Origin: IMCC45349 sp047219225
GTDB taxonomy: Bacteria; Bacteroidota; Bacteroidia; Flavobacteriales; Flavobacteriaceae
NCBI RefSeq assembly: GCF_047219225.1
Contig: NZ_CP178208.1
Location: 1-64,000 of the forward strand
Length of the DNA: 64,000 bases
Direction: 5' to 3'
Shown here: positions 17,594-26,244 of the stretch, piece after piece
Layout: the number at the start of each line of letters is the position of its first letter
How positions within the stretch are numbered: the first letter of the stretch is position 1
Program-made: the position numbers and the translations under genes
Notes under the pieces: generated by a model
What the model saw: only the letters and a program-made list of their open reading frames with translations
Told to the model about the DNA's origin: nothing
The model's database searches: none

Positions 17594-19195
17594 TTATTTT
17601 TTTAAAATCTTAAAGCTTTCTCCTTTTCCGTTTTGTGTAATAACCTTCACAATATAAAGTCCTGAGCTCCAATCTTGAGAATTTATAGTTATGTTATTAG
17701 AGTTCATTTTATATATTCCTAATTGTTGTCCTATTGCACTGTAAACTTGAACCTCATTGATTAACTCATTACTTTTAATCTTTAATTCGTCTTTAATAGG
17801 ATTTTGATACTCTAAGGTATTTGTTAAATTAAATTCTTCTACAGAAAGTGAAGCATCTGTAAATCGTTGTACATACATATTATCTCCTGCACCTCTATCT
17901 TCAACAAATGCTGTTACTACGTCTCCATTTACTGGCATATTAAAATGAATATCACCTTTATTAGCCGAATAAGTTGCTATTGGCTTTGTTTCTTCTGGCC
18001 AAACAAAATCACCATTAGCATCTAAATAACAAGCATTTAATGCTGTAGGTGTGGCTCCATTATCAGCTCCTGATTTTATTATAAATAATGGTTGATCATC
18101 TATAAGTCTTAAATCTCCAGCATGCACATTATCTGTACCTATTGCATACACTTCTTTTGCTGTTTCTGTAAGCTGTCTTGCTCCAGTTACTTTATCAAAT
18201 TTTTGCACATATTCTCCAATATTATTTTGAGAAGTATCAGAGTAGGTACAAATTGCCCATACATAGTTAGATCCTGAAGCAAAAGCTATTTTAGTTCCTT
18301 TTTCGAAGTTAGTTTCATTGGTGTCAAAATCTGCTCCATTAATTCCCCAAGGCAAAGTTCCATCCGGATTAATACGTTGTACAAAAGAATCGAACCTTGT
18401 AGCTGTAGCAGCACTATAACCATAATATATCACATCATTATCTTGAGCGCCACTATAAAAAGAATTATAAGCTGTAGTTTTATTTGATAGTTGAGTTGGA
18501 TTTGACCAAACTTCATTTCCATCAGTATCAAAACGTTGAGCGTATAATGTTGAACTAACTCCAGAGCCTAGTTCATGAAATACCATTATAAGATTACCAG
18601 ACGAAATTTCGTATAAGTTAGCAGGTGAACTTGGGCTTGGAGAAGCCACAGATTGTTCAGATGGCCAAACAGCATTTCCATTGCTATCATACTTTCTCAT
18701 TGTAGCACTATAAGTAGATACACTTAACCAAGAAACAATAACGTCTCCCGAAGACAAAGGCAACACCTTTACTAAATATGCATCAGGATTTGAGATTGTC
18801 CAAAGTATATTACCACTTGTATCTACCTTATATGCAAATCCAGTTTCATCTCCAGTGCCAGTTACTCCAACATAAAGATTATCGTTGGTATCAATACTTA
18901 CTGACCAAAATAATGTATAAGAGCTCATTGGAATGGTATTACTAATTAACATTCCATCTGCTCCGAATTGCTGATTTCCAGAAGCATCCATAAGTTGCAC
19001 TCTAAGTTCATAATTAACTGGAGCTGCTACTTCTTTCCAAAAAACGACATATGTTTGTCCATCAGAAGTCCCAATAGACATCATATCACTAGAGTTTGAA
19101 CTTGCTACCAAAGTATTAGCAGCTGTGTCCGTTGTCCATTGCGCATTAACGTTAAAAATTGCAAACAATGCTATTAACAAGGTAATTTTTTTCAT
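17594..19195 (-). CDS. T9SS type A sorting domain protein, probable secreted beta-propeller
   Basis: A 533-residue secreted protein. Residues 1-18 are a signal peptide (VNAQW). The central 440 residues hold repeated segments of the kind DTSGNILWTI, DSNGNAVWP, DTDGNEVWS, NPDGTLPWGI and DANGDFVWP, spaced about 50-60 residues, which suggests a beta-propeller of Trp-ended blades. The last 75 residues are a T9SS type A domain (NPIKDELKI ... GLYIVKV ... FKILKK). No enzymatic motif was seen. Its ATG overlaps the stop of a 45-codon ORF by ATGA, and both probably share the promoter at 19359-19366. Confidence 0.85.
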   Translation of the reverse strand: MKKITLLIALFAIFNVNAQWTTDTAANTLVASSNSSDMMSIGTSDGQTYVVFWKEVAAPVNYELRVQLMDASGNQQFGADGMLISNTIPMSSYTLFWSVSIDTNDNLYVGVTGTGDETGFAYKVDTSGNILWTISNPDAYLVKVLPLSSGDVIVSWLSVSTYSATMRKYDSNGNAVWPSEQSVASPSPSSPANLYEISSGNLIMVFHELGSGVSSTLYAQRFDTDGNEVWSNPTQLSNKTTAYNSFYSGAQDNDVIYYGYSAATATRFDSFVQRINPDGTLPWGINGADFDTNETNFEKGTKIAFASGSNYVWAICTYSDTSQNNIGEYVQKFDKVTGARQLTETAKEVYAIGTDNVHAGDLRLIDDQPLFIIKSGADNGATPTALNACYLDANGDFVWPEETKPIATYSANKGDIHFNMPVNGDVVTAFVEDRGAGDNMYVQRFTDASLSVEEFNLTNTLEYQNPIKDELKIKSNELINEVQVYSAIGQQLGIYKMNSNNITINSQDWSSGLYIVKVITQNGKGESFKILKK

Positions 19196-19329
19196 GATTT
19201 CTTGAATTTGTTTTGTGTATTAGTTGTGGATTTATCTATAATTTTCTCTAGAACTTTTCTTTTAAGATTTGATTCTTCAATAAGCTCTTCTAAAGATTTA
19301 TTATGTTCTTTTTTTGATAATGACGACAT
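19192..19329 (-). CDS. Small ORF (45 codons) translationally coupled to the T9SS gene
   Basis: An ATG at 19329 opens 45 codons ending in TGA that overlaps the ATG of the T9SS gene (ATGA, 19192-19195). The peptide starts MSSLSKKEHN and is rich in Lys, Glu and Ser with no hydrophobic segment, so it would be a small soluble cytoplasmic protein, largely helical. A canonical -7 element lies 30 bases upstream. The coupling and the placement of the promoter argue that it is translated; it could also be a leader peptide that regulates the secreted protein. No family recognised. Confidence 0.5.
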   Translation of the reverse strand: MSSLSKKEHNKSLEELIEESNLKRKVLEKIIDKSTTNTQNKFKKS

Positions 19330-19358
19330 ACTTTTTGACGGTTTATCTTGATTCCCAC

Positions 19359-19366
19359 CAAAACTA
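19359..19366 (-). promoter_or_regulatory. Bacteroidota -7 element for the small ORF and T9SS gene
   Basis: On the minus strand this reads TAGTTTTG, an exact TAnnTTTG match. Transcription would start near 19352, about 23 bases before the small ORF. A -33 element at normal spacing was not clear. The rest of the gap up to 19497 shows no other signal. Confidence 0.5.
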
Positions 19367-19497
19367 AATACTTAATTAAATGATATAAAAAATTACAACC
19401 ACGCAAAAACACTCGAAGCGAAAAAACCACCCAACAAAGAACACTCAATCCGCCTTAACAAATTGACCTACAAATAGTTAATGAATTTTTACTTATA

Positions 19498-21105
19498 TTA
19501 CAAACTATTCATATAGTTAGACAAGTTTACTTTTTCATTGGTTAGATTTAGCTTTTTGCGAAGTCTAGTTCTTGCATTTTCAATGGACTTAAAAGACTGT
19601 CCAGTAATAAGAGCAATTTCTTTGGAGGTAAGATCTAAATATAAAAGAGAACAGAGTCTTCTGTCCTTTGGAGATAAATCTGGATGTTTTAAATTAAGTG
19701 CTTTACAAAATGATTCGTGAACTTGTTCAAAACTTACTTCAAACTCTTTCCAGACATTAGAGTTTAAATCGCGCTGAAGACTTACCAGAATATAATCAAT
19801 AGCTTGTTGTGTTTCTTTTTTTACAGCTTTTCTTTTTACTTGCTTAAGATCAGTCAAAATACTATTTATTATGTCTGTTCTATGCATTTCTGCCATTGCT
19901 TTACTAATAAGCGTTTTATTTTTACTTTCTAAGTTTTGTCTTAGCTCATTTTGTTCAGCAATAAGTAACTTTTTTTCAAGATTATTTTTAGTTATTGTAG
20001 CCTTATATCTAAATACTATAATAATTAAAAGTAATATACTTGCCACTAAACTCAATCCAATCATAATGTATTTAGAGCGTTCTTTTTCTTTTTCAAATTC
20101 TTGAATTTTCTCTTTCACTCTAAACTCTTGCTGTAGTTTTAAACGCTCTACATTTAGTGCTTTCTCTTCAACATTAATACTATCTCTTATTTTATTGTAC
20201 GTTTCAAAATAATAAACAGCATTTTGATAATCGTTCTTATTTTTATAGGCTTGATATAAGGTATTTGCTGCATTTTGATTTCTAAAACTATAAAAGCTGG
20301 AAGTATTTAAATCCATTGTTCTCTTTGCATAAACAATGGATGAATCGTTTTCTTCTACCTTTAAAAAAAACTCAGCAATAGAATTATTTACAAGGTTTTT
20401 TAATATGTCATTATCGGAATTCTTTGAAAAGCTTAATGCACTATCAAAATTAATCTTTGCATTTTGCAAGTCATTATTTATGCTATATGCTCGACCTAAA
20501 TTAGCATAAACATATCCATACAATTCTTTATTATTTAACCTTTTAGAAATTTCTAACGATTTATTAAAGTAGTGTAATGAAGAATCAACATTTTTTTTTA
20601 AGAATAAGTTTCCAATGTTGTTTAGTATTTGTGCCAATCGTAATGAATCTTTATGCTTCAATTGGTACTCATACACGTTATTGAAATATTCAAGTGCTTT
20701 CTCATTATTATTTAGCCTTGCATATATTATTGCTAAATCATTCTCTAATAAGGTGGACTCTGTTTCATTACCTAATTCCTTATATAAATTATAAGCCTTT
20801 AAATAATACTCAAGTGTAATATCTAAAATGTCTTTGGAATAAAAAATATTACCATATGACTTGTAAATTAAAGCTAACTCTTCCTGAGCGTTTTCAGAAC
20901 TTTCTACTTCTCTTTCTGCAAGCTCTAAATATGAGATTGCCTTATCCCAATCACTTTCTACTAACTCACTTGAAATACTTGTGATTAATTCTACTCTTTG
21001 CTTTAAATTACTTTCAAAATTTAAGCTATCTATAAGAACATCTACTGGTTCTTGACCATTAGAAAGATTAATAATTAATAGAAAAATGAAAGTAATTTTT
21101 TTCAT
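19498..21105 (-). CDS. TPR membrane protein with C-terminal LuxR-type helix-turn-helix
   Basis: A 535-residue protein with a signal peptide (1-17, LSNGQ), tetratricopeptide repeats over about 50-310 (for example ALEYFNNVYEYQLK and SLHYFNKSLEIS), one transmembrane helix (about 345-366), a coiled-coil segment (367-405) and a C-terminal DNA-binding domain (about 470-530) with SPKDRRLCSLLYLDLTSKEIA and SIENARTRLRKKLNL, the LuxR-like turn. This architecture is common in Bacteroidota and implies a membrane-tethered regulator with a periplasmic sensor. Targets are unknown. No response-regulator receiver domain is present. Confidence 0.88.
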   Translation of the reverse strand: MKKITFIFLLIINLSNGQEPVDVLIDSLNFESNLKQRVELITSISSELVESDWDKAISYLELAEREVESSENAQEELALIYKSYGNIFYSKDILDITLEYYLKAYNLYKELGNETESTLLENDLAIIYARLNNNEKALEYFNNVYEYQLKHKDSLRLAQILNNIGNLFLKKNVDSSLHYFNKSLEISKRLNNKELYGYVYANLGRAYSINNDLQNAKINFDSALSFSKNSDNDILKNLVNNSIAEFFLKVEENDSSIVYAKRTMDLNTSSFYSFRNQNAANTLYQAYKNKNDYQNAVYYFETYNKIRDSINVEEKALNVERLKLQQEFRVKEKIQEFEKEKERSKYIMIGLSLVASILLLIIIVFRYKATITKNNLEKKLLIAEQNELRQNLESKNKTLISKAMAEMHRTDIINSILTDLKQVKRKAVKKETQQAIDYILVSLQRDLNSNVWKEFEVSFEQVHESFCKALNLKHPDLSPKDRRLCSLLYLDLTSKEIALITGQSFKSIENARTRLRKKLNLTNEKVNLSNYMNSL

Positions 21106-21228
21106 AAACCAGTATTCCTAAGAAAGATACTAAATATAATAGCACATTACAATAGCATATCTATTTTACCACTAATTGCTACTATTTTTAATTAAAACAA
21201 CTAATAAGAAAAATACCTTACTAAAACC

Positions 21229-22860
21229 TTAATCGTCTAAACTAGGCAATACAAAACTATTTAACACACTAGGTTGTGCCATCATTTCCTCGATAGCTTC
21301 AGAAGTTCTAGGAGCTTCAGCAGATAAGTTGACAGGTCCATTTTCTGTAATTAAAATATCGTCTTCAATACGTACAGCAATTCCCCACCATTTTTCATCA
21401 CAAGGGCTTCCATCTGGAATATAAATACCAGGCTCCACTGTTATCACCGAATTTGCTTGTAAATTTCCTCGTGTTCCAGGATCGTGTACATCTAACCCTA
21501 AATAATGCGAAGATCCATGTGGATAATAATTATGACGTGCATCTACAGCATCTATGATACCTAATTCAAATAAGCCTTTATTAATAATTTCTTTGGTAAT
21601 ATTATTTGGCGCTCTAAAAGGAGCTCCAACAACTGTTGCCTTTATACCTGCTTCTTGTGCTTTAAATACCAAATCGTAAATTAGCTTTTGTTCTTTAGTG
21701 AATTTTCCATTTGCTGGAATAGTACGCGTAACATCTGCTGTATAAGCACGATACTCTGCTCCTAAATCCATTAGCACTAAATCGTTACCAACCTTCGTTC
21801 TATCATTTTCAATGTAATGTAAAATACAACCATTATTCCCTGCTCCTACTATAGATGGATACCCTTCATAAGCTACGCCATATTTTTTATATACAAACTC
21901 ATGAATCCCTTGTAATTCTGCTTCAGACATATGTGGCTGCATTGCTTTCATTACTTCTATTTGTCCTATGGCAGAAATTCTAATAGCTTTAGTTAATAGC
22001 TTTAATTCTTCGGCAGTTTTTATTTCTCTCATTGCTGCCAATTGCTCAGGTAAAAACGACACATCTACAAGCTGCTTAACACCTAATACTAAAGACACTT
22101 GTTGCTGTGCATCTTCAATTTTAGTTTTATCGTTTGCTTGTAAGTAATTTTGAATAATAGCATCCTCAAGTAATTCTGGGTAATATGCTTGGTACTTTTT
22201 TATGGTACTAACGATATTAGATTGCTCTTCTATAGTAGCCTTAGCTATAGCATTATAAAGATACACTTTGGCTTTAGAAGGATAATCTTTAGGGTTATAA
22301 TTTGTAGCAAGCTTAAAACTTTCTACCAAATCAAATATCTCTGCTTTATTACTTGTATTTCGATAATCGTCTTTAAATTTTCCATCAATAAACACTTGCG
22401 AAAACTTACTAAAATTAATTGACGAAATAATAAATTCAATAGCATTTTTAGCTTTTGAAACGCCTAATGTTTTTATAGCTTCTTCTTTACCTAAACGCTT
22501 ACCATCCCACATTTCTTTAGTAGCATTTTTTTCTTGCACATATAGTATTTCGGTATAAGTATTACCATTAGCATCTGTTTGCTCGTCTGAAAACAATACC
22601 AATACACCATTAGGCTCTCTGTAACCAGTGAGGTAGTAAAAATTTGGATCTTGATGAAATACATAATCCACATCATTAGCACGATTACGTAAAGGGTTAG
22701 CAAACACCACAGCAACCGAGTTTGCTGGCATTTTACTTCTTAATACATCACGACGTTCTTTATGAAACTCTTTAGAAAGAAAATCGGTTGGTACTTGATC
22801 TTGCGCAAATAATGATACCGAAAAACACAACGTAAATATTAGGCTATATACTATTTTCAT
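21229..22860 (-). CDS. Exported Xaa-Pro aminopeptidase (peptidase M24B)
   Basis: A 543-residue metallopeptidase that removes an N-terminal residue preceding proline. A signal peptide (1-19, LFAQD) is followed by an aminopeptidase P N-terminal domain (about 28-170) and the pita-bread catalytic domain. The metal ligands are visible: Asp in LMDLGAEY, Asp in ADVTRT, His in SSHYLGLDVHDPG, Glu in VEPGIYI and Glu in VRIEDDILIT. The signal peptide implies periplasmic action on peptides, fitting a protein-degrading lifestyle. The upstream region is shared with the divergent copy-2 promoter repeat. Confidence 0.93.
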   Translation of the reverse strand: MKIVYSLIFTLCFSVSLFAQDQVPTDFLSKEFHKERRDVLRSKMPANSVAVVFANPLRNRANDVDYVFHQDPNFYYLTGYREPNGVLVLFSDEQTDANGNTYTEILYVQEKNATKEMWDGKRLGKEEAIKTLGVSKAKNAIEFIISSINFSKFSQVFIDGKFKDDYRNTSNKAEIFDLVESFKLATNYNPKDYPSKAKVYLYNAIAKATIEEQSNIVSTIKKYQAYYPELLEDAIIQNYLQANDKTKIEDAQQQVSLVLGVKQLVDVSFLPEQLAAMREIKTAEELKLLTKAIRISAIGQIEVMKAMQPHMSEAELQGIHEFVYKKYGVAYEGYPSIVGAGNNGCILHYIENDRTKVGNDLVLMDLGAEYRAYTADVTRTIPANGKFTKEQKLIYDLVFKAQEAGIKATVVGAPFRAPNNITKEIINKGLFELGIIDAVDARHNYYPHGSSHYLGLDVHDPGTRGNLQANSVITVEPGIYIPDGSPCDEKWWGIAVRIEDDILITENGPVNLSAEAPRTSEAIEEMMAQPSVLNSFVLPSLDD

Positions 22861-22956
22861 AAGTAAGTTAAAATTTTAAGAACCCAAAACTAAAAGATAC
22901 AGATGCTTTTAACAAACATATCTAGAAAACTTTAACAGCAAGAACTTGTTAAATTG

Positions 22957-23050
22957 TACGTATTTCTACGTATTGATTTTTTGACCTGAAAAGGCTAACT
23001 TCGTTTAACAATTTATATAAACCATTAAAACGTGTTTATATAAATACATT
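22957..23050 (+). repeat. Promoter/leader repeat, copy 2 (uninterrupted)
   Basis: Counterpart of 15323-15416 (88 of 94 identical). It has the double palindrome TACGTATTTCTACGTA (22957-22972), TTG at 22973-22975, a 20-base spacer and TAACTTCG (22996-23003). Its match to copy 1 continues past the cassette insertion point: bases 23049-23067 equal 16193-16211. The gene behind it is a beta-propeller lipoprotein. Confidence 0.85.
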
Positions 23051-23055
23051 AAACG
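23002..23055 (+). repeat. Inverted-repeat site: empty target of the cassette
   Basis: Outer arms CGTTTAA (23002-23008) and TTAAACG (23049-23055), inner arms ATTTATATAAAC (23011-23022) and GTTTATATAAAT (23034-23045), an 11-base loop and asymmetric 2/3-base bulges between arms. The left box GTTTAAC (23003-23009) matches RYYYAAC; the right reads ATTAAAC, a GTTRRRY with A for G. It could instead be only a stem-loop of the mRNA leader. Confidence 0.5.
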
Positions 23056-23071
23056 AACATTCAAAAATCGA

Positions 23072-24145
23072 ATGAAATATATTAAACTATTTATAACTAC
23101 TATCTTAATATTTACCATCTCCTCATGTAGCGGACAAAAAAGCAAAAAAGATGTACCAGTTACAATTCCAAAAAGTGAGGTAGAGAATAATCAAAAAAAT
23201 GAAATAGTTTATGACAACCCAATGTTTGCTTCTGGTTCAAATGAGCAAATAGATCAAGTTGTGAGAACCGTTTTTCAGGATAGTAAGGGCACTTTTTGGT
23301 TTGGTACCGAAAGTGGACTTTATAAACTTGTTGATAATAGCTTGGTTTTTATAGACCAAATTAAAAGTGAAACAGGAAAAGGTGTTACAATAAAAGACAT
23401 TACCGAAAGTAAAGATGGTAACATATGGATTGGCCATACAAATGGTATAAGTAGCGTTAACGGAAATACAGTTACTAACTACTACAAATCTAATGGTTTA
23501 ATTAGCAACGATGTATGGTGTATTACTGCTGACAGCAATGACACAATATGGATTGGAACTTTAGAAGGTGTTTGTACTTTTAACGGAAAAGAATTTTCTA
23601 AGTTTCCACTTCCTGAAGGTGAAAAAGACTCAACCAAAGGTATATCAAGCACCAAAATAGTTCATAATATAAAAGAAGACAGCAAAGGTACTCTATGGTT
23701 TAGTACCAATGCTGGTTTATTTTCGTATGCTAACAACGTACTAACCAATGTTTCTGAAAAAACAGGTATTCAAACAAATTTTGTAAACGAAGTATTTGAA
23801 GACAGCAAAGGTAAATTGTGGATTTCTACAAAAAAAGGACTTTATAACTTAAACGAAAATAAGGCAATTAATATTACCGAAGGTAAAATTGAAAACGGAA
23901 AAGGCATAGGTAGTATTGCTGAAGATAAGAATGGGAGTTTATGGTTTGTATCCAACCAACACTACTTATACACTTATAAAAATGGTAAGCTAATCGAATA
24001 CAAAAAAACAGCAAACAATAAAGGTCCAGTTGTCTTTAAAATTTATAAAGACCAAAACGATAGACTTTGGTTTGTTGGTTTTGGAGGTGCTTATAGGTTA
24101 AACAACAACCAGTTCCTTAATATTAGAATGAATGGTCCTTGGTAA
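23072..24145 (+). CDS. Beta-propeller lipoprotein (two-component regulator propeller repeats)
   Basis: A 357-residue predicted lipoprotein: hydrophobic start with lipobox ending SSC (C19), then seven repeats of about 40-45 residues with the reg_prop signature DSKG-x-LWF/I-GT-x-x-GL, for example FQDSKGTFWFGTESGLYKL and FEDSKGKLWISTKKGLYNL. Seven repeats make one closed propeller. In Bacteroidota this domain normally forms the periplasmic sensor of hybrid histidine kinases; here it ends after the propeller, with no membrane helix or kinase. It may be a ligand-binding surface lipoprotein. It is controlled by the copy-2 promoter repeat. Confidence 0.82.
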   Translation: MKYIKLFITTILIFTISSCSGQKSKKDVPVTIPKSEVENNQKNEIVYDNPMFASGSNEQIDQVVRTVFQDSKGTFWFGTESGLYKLVDNSLVFIDQIKSETGKGVTIKDITESKDGNIWIGHTNGISSVNGNTVTNYYKSNGLISNDVWCITADSNDTIWIGTLEGVCTFNGKEFSKFPLPEGEKDSTKGISSTKIVHNIKEDSKGTLWFSTNAGLFSYANNVLTNVSEKTGIQTNFVNEVFEDSKGKLWISTKKGLYNLNENKAINITEGKIENGKGIGSIAEDKNGSLWFVSNQHYLYTYKNGKLIEYKKTANNKGPVVFKIYKDQNDRLWFVGFGGAYRLNNNQFLNIRMNGPW

Positions 24146-24173
24146 AAGGTAACACAACCTTAAAAAATAACAT

Positions 24174-24206
24174 AAAAAAAGACCTTAATTCCTTAAGGTC
24201 TTTTTT
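24174..24206. terminator. Bidirectional intrinsic terminator
   Basis: GACCTTAA (24181-24188), loop TTCC, TTAAGGTC (24193-24200), flanked by A7 (24174-24180) and T6 (24201-24206). It serves the convergent propeller and CPBP genes. Confidence 0.9.
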
Positions 24207-24207
24207 A

Positions 24208-25164
24208 TTAATCTTCTAATATTTTATAATCTTCTTTAGGATACTCTTTAATATCTCCAAACAGTTTTTCTTTCCAGTTTTTCCATTTATACACTTTAGC
24301 AAAAATCAATAGTAATATTGGAAATACTACAAATACAGGTACAAATATTTCTGCAACTCCCATTTCTGTTGGATCAGACATATCTTTAAATACAGAGTGC
24401 GTTTGAAATGCAGTCCAATCTGCTGTTACAAGTAACGCAGTAAACAAATTATTAGCAGCATGAAAACCAATAGCAAGCTCTAAACCTTCATCCATTAATG
24501 TCATAATCCCTAAAAAGAAACCAGTACCAATGTAATACACCATGATTACGTACCCTAGTTTATCTACTTCAGGGTTTGCTAAATGTAACAATCCAAAAAC
24601 TACAGATGTTATTACTAATGGCAACCATTTGTTTTTAACCATGGTTCCAATTCCTTGCATTAAATAACCTCTAAACAAATACTCTTCAAAACTTGTTTGT
24701 ATTGGTACTAAAATAATTGCTATAGCACATAAAATTAAGAAAGGTTCTAGGTTAAAATTAAACACATATCCTTCTGGATTAAAATAATAATCGGCTAAAA
24801 CCATTCCTGAAGAAATAATTCCCCAAAATAGAAAAGCAAAAAATATACGCTTCCAGTCAACCTTTTCTCTTGATGTAGTGAGATGTCTTAAACTTTGTTT
24901 ATGTATAAACTTTATAACTACAATAAGACCTACAAAGCCAATAGCAAAGGATATCAACATTAAAAATAAAAATGAGTTGCTACCTAAAGCTTCAGACATT
25001 CCTCCAATATCCATTGGGATATCTGCAAAACTAGATACATTCATTAATAAACCAACAATTAATGGTACAGAGCCAATAAATTGCCACGCAAAAAGTATTA
25101 TCATTAATCCTACTAAATAACGCCACCAATCGTGCTCAATTTTTAGTGCTTGTCTTAAATACAT
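24208..25164 (-). CDS. CPBP family intramembrane glutamic/metal protease
   Basis: A 318-residue polytopic membrane protein with about eight helices. The CPBP (Abi/CAAX protease) motifs are present: EEYLFRGYL, GLLHLAN and FHAANN, which supply the Glu, Arg and His of the active site. The substrate is unknown; CPBP proteins cleave prenylated or membrane peptides or act in bacteriocin immunity. It lies 3 bases after menC and is surely in the same transcript, an association that may reflect isoprenoid metabolism but is unexplained. Confidence 0.9.
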   Translation of the reverse strand: MYLRQALKIEHDWWRYLVGLMIILFAWQFIGSVPLIVGLLMNVSSFADIPMDIGGMSEALGSNSFLFLMLISFAIGFVGLIVVIKFIHKQSLRHLTTSREKVDWKRIFFAFLFWGIISSGMVLADYYFNPEGYVFNFNLEPFLILCAIAIILVPIQTSFEEYLFRGYLMQGIGTMVKNKWLPLVITSVVFGLLHLANPEVDKLGYVIMVYYIGTGFFLGIMTLMDEGLELAIGFHAANNLFTALLVTADWTAFQTHSVFKDMSDPTEMGVAEIFVPVFVVFPILLLIFAKVYKWKNWKEKLFGDIKEYPKEDYKILED

Positions 25165-25167
25165 ATA

Positions 25168-26202
25168 TTAAATATTAAATTTCCAATTATGTTTTGTTTG
25201 ATATTGCAATGTACCATTTTTTACTTGTAATGGTGATTCAAAATTATTGGTAAACAAACTCCCTGTACCAAGTCCTTGAGGCATTGGATTTTGCAATTTG
25301 TATGTCCATTGTGCAATAGCGTTTAAACCAACATTACTCTCTAAAGCACTTGTAATCCACCAACCAATATTATTTTGTTCTGCAATATCTATCCACGTTT
25401 TACTACCTTCAAAACCACCAACTAAAGTAGGTTTCAAAATAATATATTGTGGCTGTATGGTTTGTAGCAAAGTAGTCTTATTTGTTACACCAAATACACC
25501 AATTAATTCTTCATCGAGTGCAATTGGTAAAGGTGTTACTTCACAAAGTCTTGCCATTTCTTCAATTTGACCTTGCTTTATTGGCTGTTCTATAGAATGT
25601 AACTCTAAATCAGACAACACTTTAAGCTTTTCTAGCGCCTCATTAGACGCAAAAGCACCATTAGCATCTACACGCAATTCTATGTCACTTACAGAAAATT
25701 CGTTTCTAATAGATTTTAGCAACTGCATTTCAGTATCAAAGTCAATAGCTCCAATTTTCATCTTAATACAGTTAAAGCCTTGTGCTAATTTATCTTTGAT
25801 TTGTTGTTTCATAAAAGCTTCACTTCCCATCCAAATCAATCCATTTATAGCAATAGCTGCTTCTCCACTAGTAAATTTTGAAGGAAACAGCTCAAAAGGT
25901 GTTATACTTTTCAATGATTGAAAAGCCATTTCTAATCCAAACTGAATGCTTGGAAACTCGGTTAAAGCTTCTAATAACTCTTCTAGTCCTAAATGAATGT
26001 TATCACAAGTCCACTGGAGCTTTGCTTCAAAGTCTGGTCTATCATCACAACTTAAGCCCTTAAACATTCCGCACTCACCAATCCCCTTTTTATCCTGATT
26101 TTCAATTATTAACAACCATGTATCTTTGGTTCGTAATATACCTCTAGACGTACCACTTGCTTGTTTAAAATTAAGTACGTAATGTTTAAAATGTGCTATC
26201 AT
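25168..26202 (-). CDS. menC: o-Succinylbenzoate synthase
   Basis: MenC dehydrates SHCHC to o-succinylbenzoate in menaquinone synthesis. From ATG at 26202 the protein has 344 residues with the enolase-superfamily layout: an N-terminal capping domain with QASGTSRG and a barrel with the KMKIG lysine, then D (RVDANGAF), E (SIEQPI), D (ALDEEL) as metal ligands, and the second lysine in ILKPTLVGG. I chose MIAHF as start over the ATG four codons upstream (26214) because the family normally begins there. The CPBP gene follows. menE, often close by in related genomes, is not in this window. Confidence 0.92.
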   Translation of the reverse strand: MIAHFKHYVLNFKQASGTSRGILRTKDTWLLIIENQDKKGIGECGMFKGLSCDDRPDFEAKLQWTCDNIHLGLEELLEALTEFPSIQFGLEMAFQSLKSITPFELFPSKFTSGEAAIAINGLIWMGSEAFMKQQIKDKLAQGFNCIKMKIGAIDFDTEMQLLKSIRNEFSVSDIELRVDANGAFASNEALEKLKVLSDLELHSIEQPIKQGQIEEMARLCEVTPLPIALDEELIGVFGVTNKTTLLQTIQPQYIILKPTLVGGFEGSKTWIDIAEQNNIGWWITSALESNVGLNAIAQWTYKLQNPMPQGLGTGSLFTNNFESPLQVKNGTLQYQTKHNWKFNI

Positions 26203-26244
26203 ATATAATTTCAAAAATACACATTAATTTTTGTTATTTTAGTG

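Noticed and set aside
22957..23055. Hairpin of copy 2 as an intrinsic terminator of the minus-strand peptidase region
   Set aside because: It lies upstream of both divergent genes, is AT-rich and has no following T-run, so a terminator reading does not fit.
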